Shown: in pieces, positions 1-8,694 of the stretch
How positions within the stretch are numbered: the stretch's first letter is position 1
How the letters are laid out: every line of letters starts with the position of its first letter
Assembly: GCF_026153455.1 (NCBI RefSeq)
Contig: NZ_CP110629.1
Location: 1,054,001-1,118,000, forward strand
Direction: 5' to 3'
DNA length: 64,000 nt
DNA from: Marinimicrobium sp. C6131
GTDB lineage: Bacteria; Pseudomonadota; Gammaproteobacteria; Pseudomonadales; Cellvibrionaceae
Position numbers and translations under genes: made by a program
Notes under the pieces: model-generated
Databases searched by the model: none
What the model was told of the DNA's origin: nothing
The model's input: only the letters and a program-made list of their open reading frames with translations

Positions 1-204
1 TTCATGCTCCTCAACCTCATGGACGAACCCGAAAAAATCCCCGTCGCCGGCAAAGTCGTCTGGGTCACCCCAAAAGGCGCCCAAGGCAACCGCGCCGCCG
101 GCATAGGCGTCCAATTCAGCGACCAGGACAACACCGCCGTCAACAAAATCGAAACCTACCTCGCCGGCTCCCTCGAGTCCGAGAGGCCGACGCATACCAT
201 GTAG
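1..204 (+). CDS. PilZ domain protein, C-terminal fragment
   Basis: The frame is open at the left edge of the window and ends at TAG 202-204, so only the last 67 residues are seen. The stretch LLNLMDEPEKIPVAGKVVW followed by TPKGAQG and GIGVQF is typical of the second half of a type IV pilus PilZ-like c-di-GMP receptor domain (PA2960-like). The ATG at position 4 is an internal methionine, not a start: the beta strands upstream of it would be needed for a complete PilZ barrel. In many gammaproteobacteria this gene lies just upstream of a tatD-family gene, as here. The c-di-GMP-binding arginines would be outside the window, so binding cannot be judged. Confidence 0.8.
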   Translation, partial: FMLLNLMDEPEKIPVAGKVVWVTPKGAQGNRAAGIGVQFSDQDNTAVNKIETYLAGSLESERPTHTM

Positions 205-222
205 TGTATGCGTCGAGGTTGG

Positions 223-317
223 GTTACGGCGGATGCGGCCTCTGGCCTTATCCGCCCTACGCAAACCACGGCCGCTCGCGTAGGGCGGATAAGCGCGAAG
301 CGCGCATCCGCCGTAAC
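223..317. repeat. Paired palindromic repeat (REP-like, GGCGGAT family)
   Basis: Two inverted units, 223-262 and 278-317, face each other around a 15-bp spacer. Each has a GCGTAGGGCGGATAAG half and a GCATCCGCCGTAAC half with a variable centre. It fills the pilZ-tatD gap. Confidence 0.85.
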
Positions 318-425
318 GAACTCCAACATACCCAACCACCCGCATTAACCGGCACGACATACCCACCCCTGGTATGCGACAATCCCTCCCCAACATCCAT
401 TCACCCGAATTTACGACCGACTGCA

Positions 426-1205
426 ATGCTGACCGACTCCCACTGCCACCTCGACCGCATCGACCTCAAACCCTACAACGGCGACCTCGACGCCGCCCTC
501 GACGCCGCCAGAGAGCGGGGCATCCGGCAATTCCTGTGCATCGGCGTCAGCCTCGAAAACCGCGAAACCGTCGTCGACATCGCCCGCCAATACCCCGACG
601 TCTACGCCTCCGTCGGCGTCCACCCCTGCGACGTCGAATCAGGCACCGCCACCGTCGAACAGCTGGTAGAGTGGGGCGGGGCACCCGAAGTCATCTGCCT
701 GGGCGAAACCGGGCTCGACTACCACTATGCCGAGCAGACCAAAGAACTCCAACAGGAAAGCTTCGCCCTGCACCTCAAAGCCGGTGCCCAAGCAGGACTG
801 CCCATCATCGTCCACACCCGCGAAGCCCGGGAAGACACCCTGGCCCTCATCCGCGAACACGGCAGCACCGAACACGCCGGCGTCCTCCACTGCTTCACCG
901 AAACCTGGGACATGGCCAGCCAAGCCCTCGACCTCGGCTACTACATCTCCCTATCCGGCATCGTCACCTTCAACAGCGCCAAAGCCCTGCGCGAAGTGGC
1001 CAAACAGATCCCCCTCGACCGCCTGTTGGTCGAAACCGACTCCCCATACCTAGCGCCGGTCCCGCACCGGGGTAAATCCAACGAACCCCAATACGTACGC
1101 GAAGTGGCAGAGTTTGTCGCCGATCTCCGGGGAATGCCCGTAGAAAAGCTCGCGGAGCAGACCACCGAGAATTTCCATCGGTTGTTTCCGAAATCTCGAG
1201 GTTAG
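426..1205 (+). CDS. TatD family metal-dependent deoxyribonuclease (YcfH-like)
   Basis: This is a 259-residue TIM-barrel hydrolase of the TatD/YcfH family, which removes nucleotides from DNA 3' ends. Metal ligands visible are the N-terminal HxH (TDSHCHLD, His6 and His8), the Glu in CLGETGLDYHY, His in IVHTREA, His in HCFTETWD and Asp in VETDSPYLAP, so the active site looks complete. The frame is open further upstream to 204, but that part runs through the palindromic repeat and would encode repeat-derived peptide. The ATG at 426 gives the usual family length and the usual MLTDSHCHLD beginning. The gene follows the PilZ fragment with the repeat between them. Confidence 0.93.
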   Translation: MLTDSHCHLDRIDLKPYNGDLDAALDAARERGIRQFLCIGVSLENRETVVDIARQYPDVYASVGVHPCDVESGTATVEQLVEWGGAPEVICLGETGLDYHYAEQTKELQQESFALHLKAGAQAGLPIIVHTREAREDTLALIREHGSTEHAGVLHCFTETWDMASQALDLGYYISLSGIVTFNSAKALREVAKQIPLDRLLVETDSPYLAPVPHRGKSNEPQYVREVAEFVADLRGMPVEKLAEQTTENFHRLFPKSRG

Positions 1206-1315
1206 GCAACGGCGGATGCGCCTTCGGCTCCGAGGCGTCGGACCGATCCGCCCTACGCAAACCACGGCAGGTCGTGTAGGGCGGATAAGTGCGAAGCGCG
1301 CATCCGCCGCTACCG
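1206..1315. repeat. Paired palindromic repeat (GGCGGAT family)
   Basis: Two inverted units between tatD and the dUTPase gene. The left unit is partly degenerate (central GAGGCGTCGGACC) and the right one is nearly canonical (GTAGGGCGGATAAG to GCATCCGCCGCTAC). Confidence 0.8.
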
Positions 1316-1380
1316 GGCTCCGTCAACGCTCCAAACAATCAATGTATAATGCCGCCACAAAAACCAACCGGAGACACCTG

Positions 1381-2004
1381 ATGCCCCGCACCCAACAACT
1401 GATGATCATGCTCGACCTGCAAGACAGCATGAACACCAAAGTCCACCCGGAATGGCGCTCCCAGCAATTCGAATTCTACCGCGCCATCTGGATCGAATGC
1501 GCGGAGCTGCTCGAACACTACGGCTGGAAATGGTGGAAAAAACAGACCCCCGACACCGACCAGGTCGCCCTCGAACTCATCGACATCTGGCACTTCGGCC
1601 TCAGCATCCTCCTGCAAAACAGCGACGACCTCGACGCACTGGCCGCCGACATCGACCAACAGCTCAACGTGAGTACCGACGAACCCGACTTCCGCCTCGA
1701 CCTCGAAGCCTTCGCCGGCGCCACACTGGCCGACCGCGAATTCCACATCGACAAATTCGGCCGCCTCATGGCCGGCGTCGACATGAGCTTCGAAGACCTC
1801 TACCGGGGCTATGTCGGCAAAAACGTCCTCAACTTCTTCCGGCAGGACCACGGCTACAAAGACGGCAGCTACCGCAAACACTGGCAGGACGGCCGGGAAG
1901 ACAACGAGCACCTGGTGGAAGTGGTGCGGGAACTGGATGCGGGGAGTCCCAGCTTCAAAGATGACCTTTACCAGGCGCTGGTAGCGCGGTACCGCCACAC
2001 ATAG
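1381..2004 (+). CDS. Dimeric all-alpha dUTP diphosphatase
   Basis: The 207-residue product hydrolyses dUTP to dUMP and pyrophosphate, limiting uracil in DNA. It belongs to the dimeric all-alpha NTP pyrophosphatase family, not the trimeric beta-barrel Dut family. Helical metal-binding motifs are visible: EFYRAIWIECAELLEHYGWK (ExxE) and ALELIDIWHF (ELxD), followed by a second helical half with DMSFEDLYRGYVGKNVLNFFRQ. The ATG at 1381 is chosen over an upstream in-frame start at 1216 because it has a GGAG site just upstream (about 1370) and the longer version would be translated from the repeat. It stands alone between a repeat and ugd. Confidence 0.9.
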   Translation: MPRTQQLMIMLDLQDSMNTKVHPEWRSQQFEFYRAIWIECAELLEHYGWKWWKKQTPDTDQVALELIDIWHFGLSILLQNSDDLDALAADIDQQLNVSTDEPDFRLDLEAFAGATLADREFHIDKFGRLMAGVDMSFEDLYRGYVGKNVLNFFRQDHGYKDGSYRKHWQDGREDNEHLVEVVRELDAGSPSFKDDLYQALVARYRHT

Positions 2005-2076
2005 AAATACCCACCCAACCCCGTTATCATACGCCCCAACGAAATCCACTCTCTTTATGAAAGGGACCTTACCCGC

Positions 2077-3405
2077 ATGAAAGTTACCGTATTTGGTACC
2101 GGCTACGTCGGTCTGGTGCAAGGCGCCATCCTCTCCGAAGTCGGCCATGACGTGGTCTGTGTTGATGTAGACGCCAAAAAGGTCGAGCGCCTTAAAAACG
2201 GTGAAATCCCGATTTACGAACCCGGCCTGGAGCCGCTGGTGACCGAAAACTACGCCGCCGGCCGCCTGCATTTCACCACCGACGCGGCCGAGGCCGTCAA
2301 ACACGGTGACCTGCAATTCATCGCCGTGGGTACTCCGCCGGACGAGGACGGCTCCGCCGACCTCAAATACGTGCTGGCCGTGGCCGAGACCATTGCCACC
2401 CACATGGAAAAGCGCCAGGTCATTATCGACAAGTCCACTGTGCCCGTGGGCACCGCCGACAAGGTGAAAACCAAAGTCGCGGAAACCCTGGAAAAGCGCA
2501 GCCGCACCGACCTCGAATTTGCCGTGGTGTCCAACCCCGAATTCCTGAAAGAAGGCTCTGCGGTGGCCGACTGCATGAAGCCGGACCGCATTATCATCGG
2601 CACCGATGACGACTACGCCGAGGAAATCATGCGCGAGCTGTACGCGCCGTTCAACCGTAACCATGACAAAGTCATGATCATGGACGTGCGCAGCGCCGAG
2701 CTGACCAAGTACGCCGCCAACTGCATGCTGGCCACCAAAATCAGCTTTATCAACGAAATTGCCAACCTGGCCGAATTGCTGGGTGCGGATATCGAAGCCG
2801 TGCGGCAGGGCATCGGCAGCGACCCGCGCATTGGCTACCAGTTTATCTACCCCGGCGTGGGCTACGGCGGCTCCTGCTTCCCGAAAGACGTCCAGGCCCT
2901 GATTCGCACCGCGGACGACATCAACTTTGACGCCAAAGTACTCAAGTCGGTGGAAGCGCGTAACAACGAACAGAAAACCACCCTGTTCCAGAAAATCAAC
3001 AAACACTACGGCGGCGACCTGAAAGGCAAAACCTTTGCCGTCTGGGGCCTGTCCTTCAAACCCAACACGGACGACATGCGCGAAGCGCCCTCCCGGGTGC
3101 TCATGGAAGCCCTCTGGGCCGCCGGCGCGAAAGTGCAGGCCTACGACCCGGAAGCCATGGAGGAAACCCAGCGCATTTACGGCAGCCGTGACGATCTGAG
3201 CCTGTGCGGCACCAAAGAAAGCACCCTGAAAGGCGCCGACGCCCTGGTGATCGTGACCGAATGGCAGGCCTTCCGCGCTCCGGATTTTGAGCTGATCAAA
3301 CAGCAACTGGCCCAGCCGTTGGTGTTCGACGGCCGCAACCTGTTCGATCCGAAGCGGATGGTCAAGAAAGGTTTCACTTATTACTCTGTGGGCCGCCCTT
3401 CGTAA
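2077..3405 (+). CDS. ugd: UDP-glucose 6-dehydrogenase
   Basis: The 442-residue enzyme oxidises UDP-glucose twice with NAD+ to UDP-glucuronate, a precursor of acidic polysaccharides. The N-terminal Rossmann motif GTGYVG is at residues 7-12, the STVPVGT segment near 120, and the catalytic cysteine lies in GYGGSCFPKD (Cys267). The C-terminal UDP-binding domain contains FAVWGLSFKPNTDDMREAPS, typical of Ugd/AlgD/Tuad proteins. An AAAGGGA site lies 12-18 bases upstream of the start. rfaH follows after two bases, so the two are probably co-transcribed. That pairing of a sugar-nucleotide enzyme with the regulator of polysaccharide operons fits the glycan locus downstream. Confidence 0.95.
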   Translation: MKVTVFGTGYVGLVQGAILSEVGHDVVCVDVDAKKVERLKNGEIPIYEPGLEPLVTENYAAGRLHFTTDAAEAVKHGDLQFIAVGTPPDEDGSADLKYVLAVAETIATHMEKRQVIIDKSTVPVGTADKVKTKVAETLEKRSRTDLEFAVVSNPEFLKEGSAVADCMKPDRIIIGTDDDYAEEIMRELYAPFNRNHDKVMIMDVRSAELTKYAANCMLATKISFINEIANLAELLGADIEAVRQGIGSDPRIGYQFIYPGVGYGGSCFPKDVQALIRTADDINFDAKVLKSVEARNNEQKTTLFQKINKHYGGDLKGKTFAVWGLSFKPNTDDMREAPSRVLMEALWAAGAKVQAYDPEAMEETQRIYGSRDDLSLCGTKESTLKGADALVIVTEWQAFRAPDFELIKQQLAQPLVFDGRNLFDPKRMVKKGFTYYSVGRPS

Positions 3406-3407
3406 AT

Positions 3408-3899
3408 ATGACCCAACCCAAATGGTATCTGGTGCAATGCAAACCACGGCATGCGTTTCGGGCCGAGGAGCACCTCGCCAACCAGGGCTTTGAGTGCTTC
3501 CTCCCGTCGCACCGGGTCAAGCGTAAACACCGCGACAAATACCGGCTCGTGACCGAGCCGCTATTTCCGCATTACCTCTTCATCCGCCTGGACGACGAGA
3601 GCAACTGGGGCGTCATCCGCTCCACCCGCGGCGTCGCCCAGGTGGTGACCTTTAATGGCGTTCCCAAGCCGGTACCCGAAGACATCATCGAGGGGTTGCG
3701 GCAACACTGCGCGCTGCTCAACGGCGCCGAGCCGGAACCGCTGTTCAGGGCAGGGGACCGGGTGGTGATCACCAAAGGCGCCTTCCGTGAGCTGGAAGCC
3801 GTGGTGTACGCCACCAAAGGGGAGGAGCGCGTCGTCCTGCTGCTCAACCTCCTCAACCAACCCCAACACATCGAAGTCCCCATCGACGCCATCCGGTAA
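3408..3899 (+). CDS. rfaH: Transcription antiterminator RfaH (specialised NusG paralogue)
   Basis: The 163-residue product has the NusG N-terminal domain (WYLVQCKPRHAFRAEEHL at 6-23, PLFPHYLFIRLD near 50) and a C-terminal KOW-type segment (LFRAGDRVVITKGAF onward). Length and the CKPRHAFRAEEHL signature match RfaH rather than NusG. RfaH binds RNA polymerase paused at an ops site and prevents Rho termination in long operons; its C-terminal domain refolds and recruits ribosomes. A candidate ops site is present in this window at 19261, in the leader of the polysaccharide operon. The start is two bases after the ugd stop, so translation is probably coupled. Confidence 0.93.
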   Translation: MTQPKWYLVQCKPRHAFRAEEHLANQGFECFLPSHRVKRKHRDKYRLVTEPLFPHYLFIRLDDESNWGVIRSTRGVAQVVTFNGVPKPVPEDIIEGLRQHCALLNGAEPEPLFRAGDRVVITKGAFRELEAVVYATKGEERVVLLLNLLNQPQHIEVPIDAIR

Positions 3900-4004
3900 C
3901 CCGATCACACCACCACCGAGTTTTACATCGCTCGGCGGGTGCCCCACACGGCGGTGGATGGTACTATGGACGCCTGAACCAATAACAACCGCACGGACGT
4001 TACT

Positions 4005-4454
4005 ATGCTGATTACCACCTACGCATTCTGGCTACTGCTGGGCATCGCCTTACTGCTCTCCGAGCTGTTTATCCCCGGGCTGATCGCCGCCTTCTTCGGC
4101 ATTGGCGCGCTACTGGTCGGCCTGCTCACACTACTGGGCATCATCGACACCCTGGTCGCTCAACTGGCCGTCTTCGCCGTGTTCAGCCTCGTGGCCCTGT
4201 TCGCCCTGCGCAAACACTTCCACCGCTGGCTACGCGGCGCCGAAGCCGACCGCTCCGCCAAGGACATGGACGACGCGGGCGTCATTGGTTCCCGGGTCAA
4301 AGTCCTGACCGACTTCACCGACGGCACCGGCAACGTACAACTCAACGGCGCCAAATGGGACGCCGAATCCCCCGATCCCCTGAAAATGGGTGACACCGCC
4401 TGGGTCACCGAACACAAAGGCATTATTTTGGTTGTCAGTGCGAATAAGCCGTAA
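4005..4454 (+). CDS. NfeD-like membrane protein
   Basis: The 149-residue short NfeD protein has two to three hydrophobic helices in residues 5-70 (TYAFWLLLGIALLLSELFIP and following) and a soluble OB-fold C-terminal part (residues about 92-149, GVIGSRVKVLTDFTDGTGNV, DTAWVTEHKGIILVV). NfeD proteins partner with SPFH/stomatin proteins encoded next to them, and here a paraslipin gene follows 69 bases downstream. The pair probably forms an inner-membrane scaffold. The substrate or role in membrane quality control is not shown by the sequence. Confidence 0.9.
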   Translation: MLITTYAFWLLLGIALLLSELFIPGLIAAFFGIGALLVGLLTLLGIIDTLVAQLAVFAVFSLVALFALRKHFHRWLRGAEADRSAKDMDDAGVIGSRVKVLTDFTDGTGNVQLNGAKWDAESPDPLKMGDTAWVTEHKGIILVVSANKP

Positions 4455-4523
4455 CCATGCGTGACGCGACTCTTTAATCTGATGGAACTGCATAATTCAT
4501 TACCTTAACCCGGAGAACCACCA

Positions 4524-5450
4524 ATGGAACTTGATATCCCCACAATCATCATGCTGGCCATCGTCGCGCTGGTCATCATCACCCTCGTCAAAACCGTACG
4601 CATCGTCCCACAGCGATCCGCCTTCATCGTCGAGCGCCTCGGTAAATACGCCAAAACCCTCGAAGCCGGCTTCCACATCCTGATTCCGTTCGTCGACAAA
4701 GTGTCCTACCAGCACACACTGAAAGAAGAAGCCATCGACGTCCCCAGCCAGGCCTGTGTGACCAAAGACAACATTCAGGTCGTCGTCAACGGCGTCATCT
4801 ACCTGCAGGTCATCGACCCGAAACTCGCCAGCTACGGCATCAGCGACTACCGCTACGCCGGTATCCAACTGGCGCAGACCACCCTGCGTTCAGTGGTCGG
4901 TAAAATCGATCTGGACAAAACCTTTGAAGAGCGGGAATCGATCAACGTCCAGGTGGTGCAGGCGCTGGACGAAGCGGCCAAACCCTGGGGCGTGAAAGTC
5001 ATGCGCTACGAAATTGCCGACATCGAACTGCCCGCCACCATCCTCGACGCGCTGGAAAAACAGATGCGCGCCGAGCGTGAACGCCGCGCCACCGTCGCCG
5101 AATCCGAAGGCGAACGTCAGGCAAAAATCAACGTGTCAGAAGGGCAGAAGCAGGAAACCATCAACCTGTCCGAAGCCGAAAAGCTGCGTCAGATCAACGA
5201 AGCCGAAGGTAAAGCGCGGGAAATTGAAATGATCGCCACCGCCACCGCGGAAGGTATTCGCCGCGTCGCCGAAGCCATCAACCTGGAAGGCGGCAAAGAT
5301 GCTGTGAACTTGAGAGTTGCGGAACAGTACGTACGTGAGTTCGGCAAGCTGGCGAAAGAAAACAATACCATGATTCTCCCCGCCGAATTCGCAGACATCG
5401 GCGGCGCCGTCGCCGCCATCACCCGGACATTGGAGTCCGCCAAGAAATAA
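4524..5450 (+). CDS. SPFH/band 7 paraslipin (QmcA-like)
   Basis: The 308-residue protein has one N-terminal membrane helix (residues 6-25, PTIIMLAIVALVIITLVKTV), an SPFH domain starting at VPQRSAFIVERLGKY, and an alanine/glutamate-rich coiled segment with repeated EGERQAKINVSEGQKQETINLSEAE motifs. Length and motifs match QmcA and bacterial stomatin-like proteins, which oligomerise at the inner membrane. It is preceded by a CCGGAGAACC ribosome site and by the NfeD gene, the usual partner. The gene ends just before a pair of palindromic repeats. Confidence 0.92.
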   Translation: MELDIPTIIMLAIVALVIITLVKTVRIVPQRSAFIVERLGKYAKTLEAGFHILIPFVDKVSYQHTLKEEAIDVPSQACVTKDNIQVVVNGVIYLQVIDPKLASYGISDYRYAGIQLAQTTLRSVVGKIDLDKTFEERESINVQVVQALDEAAKPWGVKVMRYEIADIELPATILDALEKQMRAERERRATVAESEGERQAKINVSEGQKQETINLSEAEKLRQINEAEGKAREIEMIATATAEGIRRVAEAINLEGGKDAVNLRVAEQYVREFGKLAKENNTMILPAEFADIGGAVAAITRTLESAKK

Positions 5451-5472
5451 TGGATGTCCCGCTGGGAGGGTT

Positions 5473-5563
5473 GCGTAGGGCGGATAAGGCCGAAGGCCGC
5501 ATCCGCCGTAAATACACGTGACGCACGGTAACGGCGGATGCGCTTCGCTTATCCGCCCTACGC
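5473..5563. repeat. Paired palindromic repeats between convergent genes
   Basis: Two canonical GGCGGAT-family units lie tail to tail, 5473-5511 and 5527-5563, between the paraslipin gene and the end of cysNC. They could act as a bidirectional transcription end, but neither has a T-run. Confidence 0.85.
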
Positions 5564-5595
5564 GGACAATGCCGTACGCCGCCCGCCCAACACAA

Positions 5596-7500
5596 CTACG
5601 CCAAATACCCCCGATCCGCCATAAACTGAATCACCCGCTCGGCGGCCTCATCGGCGGAAATATCCGTGGTATTCAACACACACTCCGCATTCACCGGCGG
5701 CTCATAAGGCGAATCAATCCCGGTAAAGTTCTTCAACTCCCCCTTACGCGCTTTGCGATACAAGCCTTTCACATCCCGTTGTTCGGCCACCTCCAGCGGC
5801 GTATTCACATACACCTCCACAAACTCATTGGCCTCCAGCAAGTGACGGGCCATATCCCGCTCGGAGCGGAAGGGCGAAATGAACGCGGTAATCACAATCA
5901 ACCCCGCATCCACCATCAGTTTGGCCACCTCCGCAATGCGGCGGATGTTCTCCACCCGGTCCGCATCGGTAAAGCCCAGGTCCTTGTTCAGACCGTGACG
6001 GACGTTATCGCCGTCCAGCAGATAGGTGTGATGACCGCGCGCATACAGCTTCTTCTCCACCAGGTTGGCAATCGTGGACTTGCCCGCGCCGGACAAACCG
6101 GTCAGCCAGAGCACACAGGGCTTCTGGTTCTTCAGTTGCTGACGCGCCTGCTTGTTCACATCCACATGCTGAACGGTAATGTTCTGGCTGCGCCGCAGGG
6201 AGAAGTGAATCATGCCCGCGCCCATGGTGTTATAGCTCAGGCGATCGATCAGAATGAAACCACCGGTATCGTGGTTGTCCTTGTAGGCATCAAAGGCGAT
6301 GTCCTGGTCCAGGTTGATGGTGCACACCCCGATGCCGTTCAGCGCCAGGTTCTTGGCCGCAGTGTGCTCCAGGGTGTTCACATTCACCTGATACTTGATG
6401 TCGGTAATGGTGGCCGATACGGTTTTGGTGCCGATTTTCATCAGATAGGTACGGCCCGGCAACATCGGGTCGTCATTCATCCAGACGATGGTCACCTCGA
6501 ACTGATTGGCGACGGAGGCGGGGGTGTCAGACGCACAGAGCAGATCGCCCCGGGAGATATCGATCTCATCGGTCAGGGTCAGAGTTACCGATTGCCCGGC
6601 CACGGCCTCGTCCAGATCACCGTCGAGCGTGTAAATGCGCTCCACGTAACTCTCACGACCGGAGGGCAGGGTGCGTATTTTATCGCCCGGGTGAATGACC
6701 CCACTGGCGAGCTGTCCGGAAAAACCCCGGAAATCCAGATTGGGCCGGTTCACCCACTGCACCGCCATGCGGAAGGGCGATGCCTGCATCAGTTCATCAT
6801 CCACCTCCACCGTTTCGAGGTAACCCATCAGGGTCGTACCCCGATACCAGGGCATCCGCTCACTGCGTTCGATAATATTGTCGCCCCGAAGCGCGGACAT
6901 CGGAATGAAAGTGATATTTTCCAGACCAATCTGCTTGGCGAACTCACGGTATTCCTCAACGATGCGATTAAACGTTCTTTCCGAGTAATCCATCAGGTCC
7001 ATCTTGTTGACGGCGACCACCACATGGCGAATGCCGATCAGTGCCGCCAAGTAACTGTGGCGTTTGGTCTGGGTCAGAATGCCTTTGCGGGCATCGACCA
7101 TCAGAATCGCCGCATCGGCGGTGGACGCGCCGGTCACCATATTGCGGGTGTACTGCTCATGCCCCGGTGTGTCGGCAACAATGAACTTGCGTCGGTCGGT
7201 GGAGAAAAACCGGTAGGCCACATCGATGGTGATACCTTGCTCGCGCTCGGCGGCCAGGCCATCCACCAGCAGGGCAAAGTCCAGCTCCTCACCTTGGGTA
7301 CCCCAACGGGCGGAGTCCGCCTCCACGGCGGCGAGCTGGTCTTCAAACAGCATCTTGGATTCAAACAGCAGACGCCCGATCAGCGTACTTTTGCCATCGT
7401 CCACACTGCCGCAGGTAATAAAACGCAGCAGGCTCTTGTGCTCGTGCTGCTCCAGATATTCGTTAATGTCTTCCGCGATCAAACTCGATTGGTGGCTCAT
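5596..7500 (-). CDS. cysNC: Bifunctional sulfate adenylyltransferase subunit 1 / APS kinase (CysN-CysC)
   Basis: The 634-residue fusion protein has an N-terminal EF-Tu-like GTPase, with P-loop GSVDDGKST at 31-39, DTPGHEQYT and NKMD, then beta-barrel domains. Its C-terminal adenylylsulfate kinase begins about residue 464 with P-loop GLSGAGKST at 468-476, followed by DGDNVRHGLNKDLGF. With CysD it makes APS from sulfate and ATP, driven by GTP hydrolysis; the CysC domain then makes PAPS. PAPS feeds cysteine synthesis and is also the donor for the sulfotransferases encoded downstream. It lies 294 bp after cysD, an unusually wide gap that is filled by an inverted-repeat element. Both domains look complete. 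Confidence 0.96.
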   Translation of the reverse strand: MSHQSSLIAEDINEYLEQHEHKSLLRFITCGSVDDGKSTLIGRLLFESKMLFEDQLAAVEADSARWGTQGEELDFALLVDGLAAEREQGITIDVAYRFFSTDRRKFIVADTPGHEQYTRNMVTGASTADAAILMVDARKGILTQTKRHSYLAALIGIRHVVVAVNKMDLMDYSERTFNRIVEEYREFAKQIGLENITFIPMSALRGDNIIERSERMPWYRGTTLMGYLETVEVDDELMQASPFRMAVQWVNRPNLDFRGFSGQLASGVIHPGDKIRTLPSGRESYVERIYTLDGDLDEAVAGQSVTLTLTDEIDISRGDLLCASDTPASVANQFEVTIVWMNDDPMLPGRTYLMKIGTKTVSATITDIKYQVNVNTLEHTAAKNLALNGIGVCTINLDQDIAFDAYKDNHDTGGFILIDRLSYNTMGAGMIHFSLRRSQNITVQHVDVNKQARQQLKNQKPCVLWLTGLSGAGKSTIANLVEKKLYARGHHTYLLDGDNVRHGLNKDLGFTDADRVENIRRIAEVAKLMVDAGLIVITAFISPFRSERDMARHLLEANEFVEVYVNTPLEVAEQRDVKGLYRKARKGELKNFTGIDSPYEPPVNAECVLNTTDISADEAAERVIQFMADRGYLA

Positions 7501-7529
7501 AATCTTGTCCTGTGAATCTCTTTTGGCAT

Positions 7530-7569
7530 CGGCGGATGCGGGTTTAATCGCTGCGCTCGACCCCTACGC
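7530..7569. repeat. Degenerate GGCGGAT-family repeat
   Basis: A decayed unit starts with CGGCGGATGCGGG and ends with CCCCTACGC just upstream of the cysNC start. Only the outer ends resemble the other copies. Confidence 0.5.
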
Positions 7570-7584
7570 AAATTTGGATGCTGA

Positions 7585-7747
7585 GGTCCGGGAAGGGAAA
7601 CCCCTTTCAAGACCGTAAGCGGCGGGAGTCCGCGAGGCGAGCCCCTATGGACGCCCCACATGGATGTGGGAAGTGTCCCGAAGCGCCGGGAGCGCGAAGG
7701 GGACCGGGTTTACGGCGTGTCTTGAAAGGGGTTTCCCTTCCCGGACC
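7585..7747. repeat. 163-bp element with perfect 29-bp terminal inverted repeats
   Basis: The left arm (7585-7613) and right arm (7719-7747) are exact reverse complements, with cores GGAAGGGAAACCCC and GGGGTTTCCCTTCC. The 105-bp interior is GC-rich, has no credible gene, and carries a second short complementarity (CGTAA/TTACG) just inside the arms. It lies in the cysD-cysNC gap, where these genes are normally almost adjacent. It may be a MITE-like insertion or a stable hairpin in the operon transcript. No target duplication is obvious. Confidence 0.8.
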
Positions 7748-7794
7748 GGACGTGATGTCACACCAGGCTCGCCAAAACCCAACCCAAACATTGC

Positions 7795-8694
7795 TCAAAA
7801 ATACCCTTCCTGCTTCTTCTTCTCCATCGACGCGGAAGAATCATGGTCAATCATCCGCCCCTGACGCTCGGAAGTGCGGGTCAACAACATCTCCTGAATA
7901 ATGTCCGGCAACGTATCCGCCTCGGACTCCACCGCGCCGGTCAACGGATAACAACCCAAGGTCCGGAAGCGCACCTTCTTCATCATCGGCACCTCGCCCG
8001 GGTTCAACGGCATGCGGTCATCGTCCACCATGATCAGCGTACCGTCGCGCTCCACCACCGGGCGCTCGGCGGAATAATACAGAGGCACAATCGGAATCTG
8101 CTCCAGGTGGATGTACTGCCAGATATCCAGCTCCGTCCAGTTCGACAGCGGGAACACACGAATGGACTCTTTCGGGTGTTTTCTGGCGTTGTACAGCTTC
8201 CAGATTTCCGGGCGCTGGTTCTTCGGATCCCACCGGTGGTTGGCGGTGCGGAACGAGAAAATCCGCTCCTTCGCGCGGGACTTTTCCTCATCCCGGCGCG
8301 CGCCCCCAAATGCCGCGTCGAACCCGTACTTGGTCAACGCCTGCTTGAGCGCCTCGGTTTTCATGATGTCGGTATGAATGGCCGAGCCATGAGTAAAGGG
8401 GTTGATGCCTTGCGCGCGGCCTTCTTCGTTGACGTGGACAATCAGCTTCATGCCGGTTTCCTTCGCCATGCGCGCGCGGAACTTATACATCTCCTGAAAC
8501 TTCCAGGTGGTATCCACGTGCAGCAGAGGGAAGGGCGGAATGGACGGCGCGAAGGCCTTCATCGCCAGGTGCAGCATTACGGCACTGTCCTTACCGATGG
8601 AGTACAGCATCACCGGATTCTCCGTTTCCGCGACCACTTCGCGCATAATCTGAATGCTCTCGGCTTCCAGCCGCTGAAGATGTGTGAGTGCCAT
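7795..8694 (-). CDS. cysD: Sulfate adenylyltransferase subunit 2 (CysD)
   Basis: The 299-residue PP-loop enzyme is the adenylylating subunit of ATP sulfurylase, working with CysN. Motifs seen include HLQRLEAESIQIMREV, the PP-loop region MLYSIGKDSAVMLHLA, LLHVDTTWKFQEMY and AFGGARRDEEKSRAKERIFSFR, and the C-terminal GCYPLTGAVES. The ATG at 8694 is chosen because an AGAGGA site lies seven to eight bases before it and the resulting length and MALTHLQRLE start match the family. The same frame has no stop upstream and is continuous with a 348-codon HTH-containing region (8695-9738), so a longer fusion product is possible. Confidence 0.95.
   Translation of the reverse strand: MALTHLQRLEAESIQIMREVVAETENPVMLYSIGKDSAVMLHLAMKAFAPSIPPFPLLHVDTTWKFQEMYKFRARMAKETGMKLIVHVNEEGRAQGINPFTHGSAIHTDIMKTEALKQALTKYGFDAAFGGARRDEEKSRAKERIFSFRTANHRWDPKNQRPEIWKLYNARKHPKESIRVFPLSNWTELDIWQYIHLEQIPIVPLYYSAERPVVERDGTLIMVDDDRMPLNPGEVPMMKKVRFRTLGCYPLTGAVESEADTLPDIIQEMLLTRTSERQGRMIDHDSSASMEKKKQEGYF

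Noticed and set aside
204..425. N-terminal extension of the TatD-family gene
   Set aside because: It would translate the palindromic repeat; the ATG at 426 gives the normal family start and length.
1339..3447. A 702-codon open frame on the minus strand opposite ugd
   Set aside because: It mirrors the dUTPase and ugd genes codon for codon, has no family resemblance, and both real genes are certain. It is a high-GC shadow frame.
5518..7515. A 665-codon open frame on the plus strand opposite cysNC
   Set aside because: cysNC is unmistakable on the other strand; the plus frame begins in a repeat and has a composition (His/Gly/Arg-rich) typical of antisense shadows.
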